This document shows positions 31,263 to 42,764 of a stretch of DNA of 44,506 bases, in pieces (positions within the stretch are counted from its first letter, which is position 1; each line of letters opens with the position of its first letter). Origin of the DNA: Psilocybe azurescens. Its lineage: Eukaryota; Basidiomycota; Agaricomycetes; Agaricales; Agrocybaceae. Made by a program: the position numbers and the translations under genes. Under the pieces are notes generated by a model. The model saw only the letters and a program-made list of their open reading frames with translations. It was not told where the DNA came from and did not search any database. The stretch lies in assembly GCA_023853785.1 (NCBI GenBank), contig JAJIRX010000329.1, positions 1 to 44,506 of the forward strand. The letters run 5' to 3'.

Positions 31263-32772
31263 TCACTGGGCCCTGGGTCGGCATGTGTAGGAGAAGGCGT
31301 GGTGGGATTTCGAACCACAAAAGGAGCAGACGTGGACGCGAGTGGCGCCATGAACGCATGGGGAGTTAGCCCCACGGAGATTGAAGCCGATGCATATTTC
31401 TTTGTTGTCATGGGCAATGAGACGCCCATCGACAAGCCGAGCCCAAGCGTTTTTCCCATCAGGAAATTTTGCTGGGATTCTTTCTTTGGGGTGGGATGAC
31501 AGCCCATGACCGGTCTCCGCACATAAGAGGCAGGTAGGAGGGACCGAGCTCCTACTGCCGTTGGGAAAAAAGAGATCCGGACGACTGGTGTGAATAAGAG
31601 GAACCGGAAGGGCCACCAGGTCGACGAGACATTCCAGAGAAAGAGGAGCCACTAGCTTTACTAATGCGAGAAATAATGGACTCCTCCATTTGGGATAGTT
31701 TGTTATAAACCAGGGCCGAGTCAGCCTGTGCTGAAGTGCGTTGCTTATGCTCGGCAACAGAATGATTGAAGGCAACCTCGTAATCTGAAACCAGATAACG
31801 TTGGTGATATGTACGCGTGTCACGTCGAAGCTTTAATTCGGCGTGCATCCATGCAAGGTACAGTTCTGCAGCCTCAGGACGCGAGTCAAAGAAGCGGAAA
31901 TGGGCACGCCAGATTTCGGCCCATTCTTGGTCTGCGAACGTTGAAGTTGAAACTTGTAAAATTGATCCGCAGCTTGCAAGTAGGAACCGAAGTCCATCGA
32001 AAGCTCGCCACCCAATTTGGTAGAAAGCTTCTCGATATCAAGAATATAAATAGATTTGCCATCCCCTGAACAGGAATTAGCCTTCCTGGTTGGAAGACTG
32101 GCAAGTTCGTCGATAATATAACGCAAATTCTTTTGAGTGAAAAAGGCAAAGGCAAACTGACCAGGTTCTCGGTATCAAAAAGAATTTGAGGAAATGAGAA
32201 AGAGGCCGGAGCCAGAGGATCCCGAGCAGACAAGAGGGAACCTTGCATACAGCGACGCTTGGAAATTTTGTCATCAGCAGCGGACAGAGGATCCTTCAGA
32301 GCCTCGTCATGCTTCCTCTTGTTTTCTTTAGCTTGCGCGTCCTCGGTGGCAAGCCAGGCAATAATATAATTGGGCATGAGATCGAATAATTTCTGAACAA
32401 TGACGGGCACCCGCAATTGGGCCTCGTCTTCCTCCGTAAGAGAAATAACCGAGGCCTGAGGGGAGCCGGGTTCAGGGTGAGCGACAGGGTCAAGCTCGTG
32501 GTCAGCCGTCTTGTCAGCTCGAACCAAATTCTCGGTCTCTATTTTTTTATTGCGGGAAAGCTTCAACGGAAGCGCGAGTTTGCGCAAAACATCGCAAGCG
32601 TGCTCGGAAACATGAGTTTGACAAGCACGCACAGGGACATCAGGACCAGGGATGTCACCCTCGGTCCCATTTCGGGGGGCATTCCCGGTGGGGGAAGCAG
32701 GGGATCAGATTCATGCTGAGCAGGATTGTGCGTACCAATGGGTGGGACGACATCGCCCATATTTTGGGACAT
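31263..32772 (-). pseudogene. DIRS gag-like protein
   Basis: The N-terminal part is charged. The C-terminal part carries two Cys/His clusters, CLLCAETGHGLSSH (C-x2-C-x4-H-x4-H) and CSFCGSKSHHAFSYTC (C-x2-C-x4-H-x6-C), resembling nucleic-acid-binding knuckles. Upstream of RT, this fits a gag-like nucleocapsid protein. The frame is broken in at least two places. Confidence 0.6.
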
Positions 32773-33311
32773 GTTATTTCGGTGCGCTGAAAAAGGCGGA
32801 GATGAAGGAGATAAGAGGAATCCAGGAGAAGGCAGTTAAAGAAAAAGGTTTAAGATAAGGATTATGCAGCAAAAAATGAGAGAGATTTGAGAAAGGACTC
32901 AGAAAGCGATATCTCAATCTCTCTATGAACGTCAAAGAGGCCGAGAGTAGGAAAGAAAAACTCGAGGCCTGCAGTTTAAGTATTGTGAATATAATATTGA
33001 GTGATTCTAAGGAAGCACCATTGACAGTCTACTTGACAAGGCAGATCATTAAACTGTCTTTGGACAGATGAGGAAGATCAAAGATGATCCCGAAACGGAA
33101 TCTACATTTCTCACTGATATCTTATCCGTAGATGAGATGGCTGCGCCCTCATCGTGGAATACGACCACTCTCGACTTTTCGGCAGAGATAGCAACACCAT
33201 CACGCACATCTCACCTCACTCGCCCCACCCCACCTCATCCGATCCATCCATCCATCCATACCCCCACCTCACCCATCCCCACATCCACCCCATATCACGG
33301 CACACGGCACC
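32773..33311. other. Element-gene junction and 5' flank of FHA copy 2
   Basis: 32773-33060 is purine-rich unassigned sequence, possibly the 5' leader or terminal part of the DIRS element. From about 33130 it resembles the inverted 5' flank of FHA copy 1, including a CCAT tract at 33240-33262. Confidence 0.45.
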
Positions 33312-36300
33312 ATGCCCTCACCCGCGCCCTTGCCGCAGCTCCTTCAACAGTGATTCAACTCTCCGCCTCGAACACCATCTCCGGGCGCTGTACCTGTACC
33401 CACTGAACGACGCCTGGGCACTGAAGCACATCGCCCTGACGAGCTTGCACACCAAGATCGGGCGGCAGACGAGCTCAAGACGACACTTAGGAAGCGGAAT
33501 GAGTTCTTTGACAGTAAAGTGCTGAGCAGGCAGCATGCGGAGGTGTGGGAGGAGGGTGGACATGTGCGTCAGCGTTTGAAATCTTTTTTCTCTTTTTGGT
33601 GGACTGACTTATGGGTCTTTTGATTGTTTCTTTTGGATATTTTTATAGATTTATATTACGGACGTGAAAAGCTCGAATGGAACTTTTATTTACGGCTAGA
33701 GGCTGAACAGCGAGGGACATGAGTCAGATCCTTTCGAGCTCAAGAGCGATGATATCATCGTATGTCCTTCTTTCCTTCCCTCTATTTCTTCCTGTCACCC
33801 TGCTCACCGCTCCCTCCTTGACAGGAATTCGGCATTGACATCTTCGGTGAAGACAACAAAACAATCATTCAACACAAAGTTGCCGTGCGCTGTCAGCGTG
33901 CATGTTCACCAAACAAGATGCACAAGTCGCTGCCTGGGCGAAGCAGCATTAGCGGCGCACCAGCAGATGCATGCTGGCTCTGGTACGGGTGGGGGCTGCA
34001 TGGGCAGCAGCACCTGTGTATTATGGGGTTGGGTGGCGCTGGAGGCATGGGCGTGGGCAGCAGCCGCAGGGTGCGACCAGCAGTTTGGGAGGGGCTGAAC
34101 GGGCGGCAGCGCAGGTGTCAACGGCGCGCAACAACAACCCCAATCGCAGGGCTAGCAAAACTTCCCTTCGCCACCCGCCCACTCCCAAGCACAAGCTCAA
34201 GCCGGTCTCAATAACTGCGCCGCCCGCAGCTCGCCCCAGGGCCCTCGGAACATGCGCGGGATTGGATTAAGGCCCCCAGGCAAGACGGGCTTGACGTTCG
34301 ATGTCATTTTGAGCAGGTTGCAGGGCGAGGTGCAGAAGAGCCGGGAGACTGGGGGCGGGAGTTGGAGGGCTTGATGGGTATGATGGGCGAGGTGGGGGAT
34401 GTTCTTGTGGGTGGGGTGAGTTTGTTTCTTTTTATTTTTCATGGTTGGATTTGGATTTGCATTTTCACGGAACGCGCTTCATTTCTTCTTCTCTTCTCGC
34501 CGTTATTTCTATGCTGCATATATGCTGACGACAATCTCCTTTTATTCTACCTGCTTGTAGCCTGCTAATCTCCCGTCATTCCCGGGCGTATCTCCCGCCC
34601 GTATGCATTCCGCCACCGGATGTAGCTGAACCGCCGCCGCTGCCGTCTCAGCCTGCTGCCGCTACTGCTGCACCCACCGCTGCGGGGAGTTCGAGCACGG
34701 GATCGCCCTACCGCGCCTGTCACTGTTCCCGCTTCGATTTCCGACAGAGGCGGGGGGCGAAAGAGAAGGAGAAGGAGGGTGGCAGAAGGTGCAGGGACGG
34801 GTACGTCCACACCGCCGCTGCCTACAGAACAATCGACATCCGCTTCCTCCGCCTCCACTGCGCGAAGCTACCGCGTCCACCTCCCCCAACTCACCTCCAT
34901 CACCACCACCGCAAGCGACAGCGCCCCACACCCCCGATTTTCCAGCGGGCATCATCCAGGAACTGCAGTCCCAGCTGCGCGACACACAGGCATGGCTCGT
35001 GGGACACCTGGAGCGGATGCACCAGTTGGAGGGGCGAGCTGCAGGAGCAGGAGGCGATGCAGCGGGAGATGGGGTGTTGCAGGAGATGATCATGCGCAGG
35101 GCTGGGGCTGGGGCAGGACATGAGCGTGAACAAGAACAACATCAGCATGAGCACGAGCATGAGGAGAGGGATGGGGAGGACAATGAGGAGCATGACAGTG
35201 ATGAACAAGATAGTGAGGAAGATGACAACGACGACTATACGAGGAGCATCTCGACGGTTGTGCCTCATGAGCTGGAGAGCGTGGAGGAGGAGGATGAGGA
35301 GGAGGAGGCGCTTGCAGCGTGCTGAACGCTGGAGAGGACGGACATCTTCTGGAGGGTGCGCAAGTCGTGCGTGGGGCACCTGTGCCTGCGGAGGAGATAC
35401 ATGGTGTTGTTGAAGAGGTGCAGCATGAGGAAGATGAGGGTATTGGTCATGAGAAAATGGAAGCAGAATCGGAGACAGTGGAGACGGAGGCAGAGGAGGA
35501 AGTGCCGGTGGAGGAGGACGCGGAGGAGAGGAGGCAGTAGGACCTGGGTGTCGAGCGGCCGAGGACGCCTGAGACGTCCATGTTGGGCATGGGCGATTGG
35601 GCGAGGAGGTCGAGTGTGAGTTCTCCGCTTACGCGAGAGGCTGGTGGAGTCGTATGAGAGCGAGGATGGGGAGTCTGAGTCCGAGTCAGATGTCGAGGCC
35701 GAGCACCACAAGCAGCACCACGAAGACCCAGACCGCAAAGGCGAACGAGGACCAGCACACAAAAGCAGCGACGGCGACGTGCTCAAGCAGGAGGCCACGA
35801 AAATCGCCCTGCAGGTGTCGCGCGCCGTCAGCGCTGGAGCAGCAGCATGCGCTCGCGCGAGGGCATGATTCGCGGATTGGAGCGCAAGGTGGAGGAGCTG
35901 GAGGGGTTGTTGAGGGGTGCTGCTGTTGCTGCTGTGCCGACCCCTCTGCCGTCACGTCCTTGCTGGACGACGGGAGTCGGCCAAGGGACGCCATCCTCTG
36001 AGCGTGGATTTGTCTGGCTTAGATCTCGGCGGCGATTCGGTTTCCGGGCACCATGCCGACGAGGATGAGGACGATGAACCAGAAGATGAAGAAAGCAGGG
36101 CGAGTGTTTTTTATTCGACGTTTGTGAAGGATGCGTTGCTGATTGCGTTCTGGGTCTTTGTTTCTTTTTGGGTATGGGTCTGGGCGGGGTTGGTGTTTTC
36201 TTGGACGGTTGTACTTCCTTCGTGGGTTTCTTCAATTTCCTCGTCGTGGGGTTCTTCATTACTGACTACGTTGGTTTCATCGGTTCGGCGGCCACGTCGA

Positions 36301-36483
36301 CTTGTCAATGTCATCGTCGGCGATTTGGGATTGGCTAGTACAGGCACTCAACGGCAAGCTCTCATCGTGGTCACATGGGAAGGACCAGGATGGCAACAAC
36401 AGCATCAACATGCAGACGGCAGTGGGCGTGATGCTACTCAGCGTCGCTGCTGCGGCTGTGTTTTGGAAGATCATGCCTGAGTA
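33312..36483 (+). pseudogene. FHA-domain SLMAP/Far10-like gene, copy 2 (inverted, decayed)
   Basis: It is homologous over its length to the gene at 2513-6323 but on the opposite strand. MPSPAPLPQ starts at 33312, and TGA at 33351-33353 stops after 13 codons. A one-base loss shifts frame before RKRNEFFDSKVLSRQHAEVW. TAG at 33697-33699 replaces the Glu of the INGERL motif. The acidic coiled-coil middle (about 34960-35320) is recognisable. The poly-Gln run is missing, and a deletion near 35945-35960 removes roughly 590 bp present in copy 1. The C-terminal hydrophobic tail ends FWKIMPE at 36480. The breaks are not those of copy 1, so the two decayed independently after duplication. Confidence 0.8.
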
Positions 36484-36790
36484 GATGGTGTCATTCGCCG
36501 CTCGTTGTCCCTTTCCCTTCCCTCTCCCTCAGTCTCTGCTCCCGCTGTCATTACATTCTTGTCTTCTCTTCATCGTTGCACTGCCGTATCTTCACATCGC
36601 GTCTCATGCATGGCCTCCCTATCCGGCATTCACCAAAATTCCCAAGTCAGTCCCCAATATTCCCAAAACGACCGACATCGACATTGACATCGGTTCAATA
36701 ATTGCACGTTCACGACATGGTCTTTTATTGTTACATTTGCTTTGCCGTTTTCTTTTTTTCCCTTTGCCGTTTTCGACTTTGTTTCACATG
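36484..36790 (+). other. 3' flank of FHA copy 2
   Basis: About 300 bp downstream of the stop match the reverse complement of 2205-2512, including CGACATCGACATTGACAT and a T-rich tract. Homology ends near 36790, which marks the edge of the inverted duplication. Confidence 0.6.
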
Positions 36791-37002
36791 ATCGTCTACA
36801 CTCTCCTTTATCTTATTAAAACTGCATGTTTCTTTGTCCCTTTTAATTCTCACACTAAGTATTTAATAGTGATTTGAATGAAATTCTGTCATGACTTGAA
36901 TGTCTCGGTCTACCAGCTGATTTGACTGATGTACTTGTGAGAGAAATGATACGTATTTGGGGTCATTTCGTGCGCCAATTTTGTGAGAGTAATAACTGCA
37001 CT

Positions 37003-37302
37003 CGTGAGAGTCAATGGGAGTGGATCCAGGTAACACCTCTTGAACTTGTACCACCATCATCTCTCAACACCACCTTGATATATTTCCTATTACACCAACA
37101 AAATCCTTGTGACAGGCCACAGTGAACTGTGTGTGATGATATTAGAATTTTACAGGTGTTCAGTGTCTCAATGTATGTCCTGTTTTGATATCTGCAGTGT
37201 ATGATATTGATTTGTTGATTGGATTGTAGTGATTGTAGTGATTGCTATGACAATGTCTGTGTACATTGTATTTGTCTTGATGGAAATTGATAATGTATGT
37301 GA
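37003..37302 (+). repeat. Inverted-repeat arm, left
   Basis: From CGTGAGAGTCAATGGGAG through TAATGTATGTGA it matches the reverse complement of 42282-42568. It contains a possible donor (CAGGTAACACC) and acceptor-like TTTTACAG. Confidence 0.7.
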
Positions 37303-37789
37303 ATTCATTGGATATGAAAATATGGCTTCTTTACAAAAGTCTGTATTTTTGAAGTTTACTTCTCTAATCCTGGCTTCTTATCCTTGAGAACATCAGTCCT
37401 TGCATAACCAGATATTAGCACAGCTTTTGGTATAAATTGTCATGAATGTTCCTACCCCTTTTCCTACCCCTTTTCATTTTCTTGATACATGTTCCATAAC
37501 CTCACTTTATCCTTATGCTGCAGTAGGCACAGTATGCACAGTCAACTTGCTTAGTACATGAGGCCTCTTTATATAGTATAAATACACGACAATATGCAGT
37601 AGATAGCCTCATCCTAAACTTGGTTTAGTTTCAGTCCTGACATAAATCATGTGTTATCAGTAAGTTCTGCAATTGTGCTTATACTGCTGACTTTATTGTC
37701 ATTTTTTAAAGCATCTTTTGTCTAATTTAACCCAATACAAAGATCATCTCTCCTCCAGCTCAACTGGTGAAGAGCGGGCCCTGTGGTGT

Positions 37790-38035
37790 ACTTTACCTCC
37801 ATCCATATACTCCATGTGCAGTCCATCAACTCCATACAGAAGTGGTGGACTCCACATGGACTCCATCTGGAACATATGCAAGTGTTCAGAAAATTATCTT
37901 TGATAGGTGGAGTTCAGGTGGACTCCAGGTGGACTCCAGGTGGACTTCAAGCAATTCCACTTGAATCCAACTGGAGGCCAGGTGGAGGCCAGGTGGAGTC
38001 CAGGTGGAGTTCAATTAGAATCCACCTGGACTTCA
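37790..38035. repeat. GTGGAGTCCA minisatellite
   Basis: Short tandem and dispersed copies of (C/A)AGGTGGA(C/G)TCC and their complements, densest at 37910-38010. Related words recur at 38715-38890. Confidence 0.65.
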
Positions 38036-38439
38036 TACCTGGGTAACAATATTCCAGCTTAGGCCATCAGAGAGCAGACTTATTGAATTTCACAAAGTCC
38101 AGCTATAGCCAGATTTAAATTGGAATGTATTTTCTTAGAGTAAATTCATGCAAGAATGTATATATAATATATTAAAAACTATATACTACATTATTATCTA
38201 CAATATTATCTACTAGCAAAGTTCATCGCCACTGAAACATAAAAAAAGAAATATATAAAAATATATAAAACAAAAGAAATAAAAGAAAAACATACAAAAC
38301 AGACAAAAAAGTAGGCGAGAGGGTATATAGTTGGTTCAAATAAATATAGAAGTACATGAACATGGAAAAAAAAAAAATGAGAAATGAGATAAAAAAAGAA
38401 AAAAAAAAGAGGGGCGAGAGGATAGCCATGTCACTTGTA

Positions 38440-38705
38440 GCCCCGCTGTACACATTGTCGTTGTTGTGGTGGCCTTCATCCACATCGTGGTGGCCATCAT
38501 ACGCGTCCAGGGTGTCCATATGTCGTGTTGTCGTGTCCGCTGCATCTGTCATACACATTGACTTCGTTGTCGTGGCTGTCGTACACATCGTTATTGTTGT
38601 TGTTATCATGGCCATCATTGTCACTGTCGCAGTTGTCGTTGTCATTGTCATGGCCGTTGTACGCATTGTCATTGTAGTCATTGTCGTGGCTGATATACAT
38701 GCTTC
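38440..38705. repeat. CATTGTCGTNGT-type degenerate minisatellite
   Basis: Repeated CATTGTC, GTTGTCGT and CATGGCC words create long Thr/Met-rich ORFs on the - strand, which I treat as artefacts of the repeat. Confidence 0.6.
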
Positions 38706-40553
38706 ATGAGTCAAATCCACATGGAATCTATATGGAGGATGAGAGACTCCAGATGGAGTTCCACATCCTCCACATTGGCCCACACAGAGGGTGAGTCAAT
38801 TCCAGCTGGACTCTATGTGGAGTCTCCACCTATAAATGGCTGGGACACCTGCAAAAAAAAGAGTCACCAAACTCCATCTGGAATATATGGATGAGGGTAA
38901 AGACCTCACCCTGTGCCAAAACCTCTGATTCAAAAGAAATATCAATATCTTCCATCAGAATATCAGACTTGAAGAATGTCAAACACATGTATGTGCTTTA
39001 CAACTATTTTTGATATTTTTAATTATTCTTTTCATAGTTACTGTTGCTCCTGTTCCCAATGGATCTCTGACTGCAAGGTGTTTGTCATTATCTGTTTTCA
39101 ACAAACTGGACCTTGCAACTGATGTATTAACATCTGGTAAAGACAAGGATCTTGTGATATTGAAGTCTCAATAGACAGCTTTTAAGGTGCTGCTGTTTTA
39201 TTTGCATTTTCTACAATAAAATGTCAATATTATATTAGCCTATGGTTACACAGTTTCTCTCTTATGAATAGAGCATTTTGGGCCTTAGTGGAACTACCTA
39301 CAGTTCCAGGAGATGAGAGAGCTTTAAAATATAGTAATTGTTAGTATTACCTAAATAATATAGAATTTGGACAAGCAGGAGCCTCTGGGATTTCACAAAC
39401 CACATGGAGTAGATTGTTTTGCTAAGGCCTCCAGTACCCTCCCCCCCTCTCTCTTTCCATATAAGATATATTTTTCATTTATTTTGATGGTTGTGAAAAA
39501 TATATATAATATTTTCAACATAAAAGAATATTGACTGTTGGGTTTAACTTTCTGTAGTTATAGATAACCCAGCTGGTCTGTTTTCAACAGTTTTTACACT
39601 AGTTCAGCCAAGATCTTAGTAGTGACACATCTTTTGGTATGTCACTTACTTGTATAAAAATAGAATATAAATTTAAATTGTATTGAAAATGACCTCTATG
39701 TGAATGACACTCTCTTGTTGATCTCAAACACTCCTTCCTTAGCCTCCAGCACTATATATTTCAAATTTTGTCCTCTAAAAATAAAAATTCAAGCCCTCCA
39801 GGACCACACCTCCTACCTTGGATCAGAGACAAGCTTCATAATTTCAGTTATTTTTATATTTCATAGAACATAAAATTCACCCAATTGGCCTCAAAGTGCA
39901 AATATTAATCATAAAAACAAGACATGTGTTTGAGACTGATGAATATTGACTGTGAAAGCATAAAGTATTTTGAAGCCAGCTTCAAAATCTTATTTTTAAC
40001 TGGAAAATATGAATTTGTTTGAGGATAAATATTATGTTCCATAAAATATAATACTTGGACTTTGGGCTGGCCTACAATATTTTTATATTTTCTTTATTCT
40101 TAACCAGTCATCAATTGATATTGAAGGCTGGTATGTACAAAGTAGGCCAACCTGGGCCGGACTTGTTCTCGGACTTGTCCAGGTAGTGTCAAAGCAGAAT
40201 AGACCACATTAAGCAAAATTCTATGGTCTATTCTCGACCAGGTTGGTAAGTTATTACTCGAATATGACTAACATTTTAGTCAGAATGCTAGATCGGAGCA
40301 ACTCTAGCTCTATGATTCATAATCAAAGTGACTCGATCATTAATCATCCACAATGTTATTGGTAACGAGCTTAATCAGCTCTATTGTAATTAGTCAGTAA
40401 GACCTCTGACGTTCCTGTATTAGTACAAGTAAGATTACAAAGATAACACTAAATGATTAGAAATTGATAGTCAAATTTGCTAAGAATAGGCACTTAGCTT
40501 AGTAAACACACGCTTATTTTAGGAGTACATAGTAATATTCCTTATGTACGATA

Positions 40554-40615
40554 GCTACTGATGAGTCTATAAAGATGAATGGCTAGCTTTGAGAACAACC
40601 TCAAAGCCATTTAGC
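40554..40615 (+). ncRNA. Hammerhead ribozyme, unit 4 first copy (GAAA damaged)
   Basis: GCTA, CTGATGA, a stem II reading GTCT-ATAA-AGAT, then GAAT in place of GAAA, stem III (GCTTTGAG/CTCAAAGC, with ATGG/CCAT) and TAGC. The damaged GAAA makes activity unlikely, although stem III pairing is better than in unit 1. Confidence 0.75.
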
Positions 40616-40689
40616 CAGTGTGTACCCCTACTCACAAGTTTTATACAGCTGATTGCGTTTATATGCCCCCCCTCACCCCCTCACCCCAA

Positions 40690-40752
40690 GCTACTGATGA
40701 GTCTATAAAGACAAAATAGCTACCTTGGGTATCCCCTCAAAGGCTATTTAGC
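40690..40752 (+). ncRNA. Hammerhead ribozyme, unit 4 second copy (G12 changed)
   Basis: GCTA, CTGATGA, GTCT-ATAA-AGAC, then AAAA in place of GAAA (the G12 position is A), stem III with ATAGC/GCTAT and TAGC. Stem I can extend to 5 bp (AGCTA/TAGCT). The base changes in stem III are paired, but loss of G12 should disable cleavage. Confidence 0.75.
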
Positions 40753-41599
40753 TAGTATTGCTCTATCACTTACAGTGTAACCTGCAGATTTCGCTTTTTA
40801 AAGCACCACCTCTCCCAATCAAACAAGTTTGACTGCTTATTATGAAGATCATGTGCTTACCTTGGATTATTGCAAGGTCCTCACGTGATCACCATCAAAC
40901 ATCAAGAATATCTGGCTCCTTTTGCTTGTTTGTGAACTTCTGCAGGATCATTGTAGTAGTTATAATGTTTTTTAATGTTTATAGAGAAAGGAACAGTATA
41001 TGAAGATTCCAACTCATTTGGTAATTTCAGATGTATAGCTCAAAATTACATTGAATATATATTTTTTCTATATATATACAGCTATCTTCACAGAGTGGCT
41101 TCCTAAAATCATAAAACTTAGCAGGCAGTGTATTTATACTGCAAGAACATAACTAGATGATAAAATATAATTTTTCAACAAGGTTGATTGATAGCAGGTA
41201 TAATATCAATATCTCATAAAACAGCCTGTAGCTCAGTCAATATTTGTTGTAAATTCAAAATGTTTGAAGGAGGATGATCCTAAGCAAGGCCTAGAGCATA
41301 CCTGATAGTTTTTTGAATTTTGAAATTTAGTCATTTTCAACCAATGTTTGACAATGGGTACTCTGATCACATTTATTGCACCCCCCTCATCCCAAAGAGG
41401 GTACTTCATTGTATTTCTTCAATTTGCCTTCATTGGTGGACTGAAAATATTGACTGGCAATCATTGTTTATGGTGTGTGAATTAAGCTCTTAATTCCTTT
41501 TACTTGTAATCTCTTTTAAATCTTTTATTAGGTGTATCCATAACTACAAATAGCTAAATACAAATTGGACTGAATACAACTGTTAAGAACACTGACATG

Positions 41600-42250
41600 G
41601 GACTATTTATACAGCTCTCCTTTTATCTTTGCACATGAATGAATGTTTAACTTGTTGCAGGTTCTTAGCTGAACGTACTTCAAGCCTCTCTATATATTGT
41701 TCTTCATCATCAGTTGTATTTGGGTGTGATATCCTTCTACATTTCAGAGCATCTTTTGCAGATGATTTAGTTTTGCATGTGTAAACCATGCAGGCTTTAT
41801 TTCTCCATCTAAGTTGGAATTATTTAGATAATAAAATTATAAGAATATTTTGAGACAAACTTGTGGGGTCAATTCGAGCTATTATCTTTGCATCATAGAT
41901 AGTTGCTTGGTAAACATCATCCTCAGTGACTTCCTTTCTCGCTAAGTGATCATGATTTGGTTGGAGGCTAATTAGTAATAGGATTAATAAGGGTAAGGGT
42001 TTCTTATGGAAGATGTTAGACTTACAACACTGTTTAGAGTTTGGATGGTGTTTTCTTCATTCTGATCAATTCCATCATGCAACTTTTTATCTTGGTGGTG
42101 TGTAGACTTGGAGGAGAGAAGTGCACAAGAAAGTCAGCTAAATTTTATATGCATAAACTAATCTACATACCTGGACTTTGCCATGTAGTTCTAATGTGAC
42201 TTTGCTTTCACCGGACTGTAAAGTCAGATATATAATTAGGTGAAATTGAG
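41600..42250 (-). pseudogene. Intron-rich coding-like islands, family unknown
   Basis: On the - strand, short open islands are bordered by splice-like signals. SGESKVTLELHGKVQ (after TTTACAG, before GTATGT, near 42170-42215) joins in frame to STHHQDKKLHDGIDQNEENT (42025-42105, before GTAAGT). RKEVTEDDVYQATIYDAKII lies near 41880-41945. CRRISHPNTTDDEEQYIERL lies near 41670-41735. The third island does not join in phase. It may be a remnant of a spliced transposon gene; no family is recognised. Confidence 0.35.
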
Positions 42251-42281
42251 TTAAAAAATGTGGAAAGAAGATTGGTTGAAA

Positions 42282-42568
42282 TCACATACATTATCAATTT
42301 CCATCAAGACAAAACACAATACACACAGACATTATGATAGCATCCACTACAATTCAATTAACAAATATCACATGTCAGGTATCAAAACAAGCTATACATT
42401 CGAGATGTTGAACACCTGTAAAATCCCAATATCATCACACACAGTTCACTGTGGTCTTTTGTGAAGATTTTGTTGGTGTAATGGGAAATATATCAAGGTG
42501 GTGTTGAGAGATGACGGTGGTACAAGTTCAAGAGGTGTTACCTGGTTCCGCTCCCATTGACTCTCACG
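42282..42568 (-). repeat. Inverted-repeat arm, right
   Basis: Reverse complement of 37003-37302 with scattered substitutions and small indels. The pair brackets about 5 kb that includes ribozyme unit 4 and the coding-like islands. Confidence 0.7.
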
Positions 42569-42764
42569 AAAATTACACACAAAATAACCACATAGGGCAG
42601 CTACATTGTAGCGAGTGACATGGGCCATAGAACACACACAATGTATCTGTGTGACACGGGGCCAATGAATTCTATGGAAGCTGCATACATTTTAGGGTGG
42701 TGGGAATTAATTACAAATGCTGTGGGATTGCATGCATGAGCCTACCATTAGCACACCACGGACT

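Larger units (their letters stand above)
27468..32772 (-). mobile_element. DIRS-like tyrosine-recombinase retrotransposon, degenerate
   Basis: On the - strand the order is gag-like protein with zinc-knuckle-like motifs, reverse transcriptase, RNase H, then tyrosine recombinase. This is the DIRS order and differs from LTR elements, which use a DDE integrase. Each domain is recognisable but frame-broken, so the copy is non-autonomous now. I could not find the terminal repeats or the internal complementary region by eye, so the outer limits are those of coding homology only. It abuts the second FHA copy about 350 bp to the right. Confidence 0.75.
40197..40810 (+). repeat. Dispersed hammerhead-bearing unit 4
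   Basis: A single unit in the AT-rich block, same orientation as the array at 1-2040. The opening hairpin GAATAGACC/GGTCTATTC is at 40197-40233, then GCTAGA/TCTAGC (40287-40292 with 40303-40308) and GAGCT/AGCTC (40367-40371 with 40377-40381). Two ribozyme motifs 136 nt apart follow. Both have core changes. The right end is near CACCACCTCTCCCAA (40804). Confidence 0.82.

Noticed and set aside
38223..38783. 186-codon - strand ORF rich in Met and Thr
   Set aside because: It is the translation of a degenerate CATTGTCGT minisatellite followed by AT-rich DNA.
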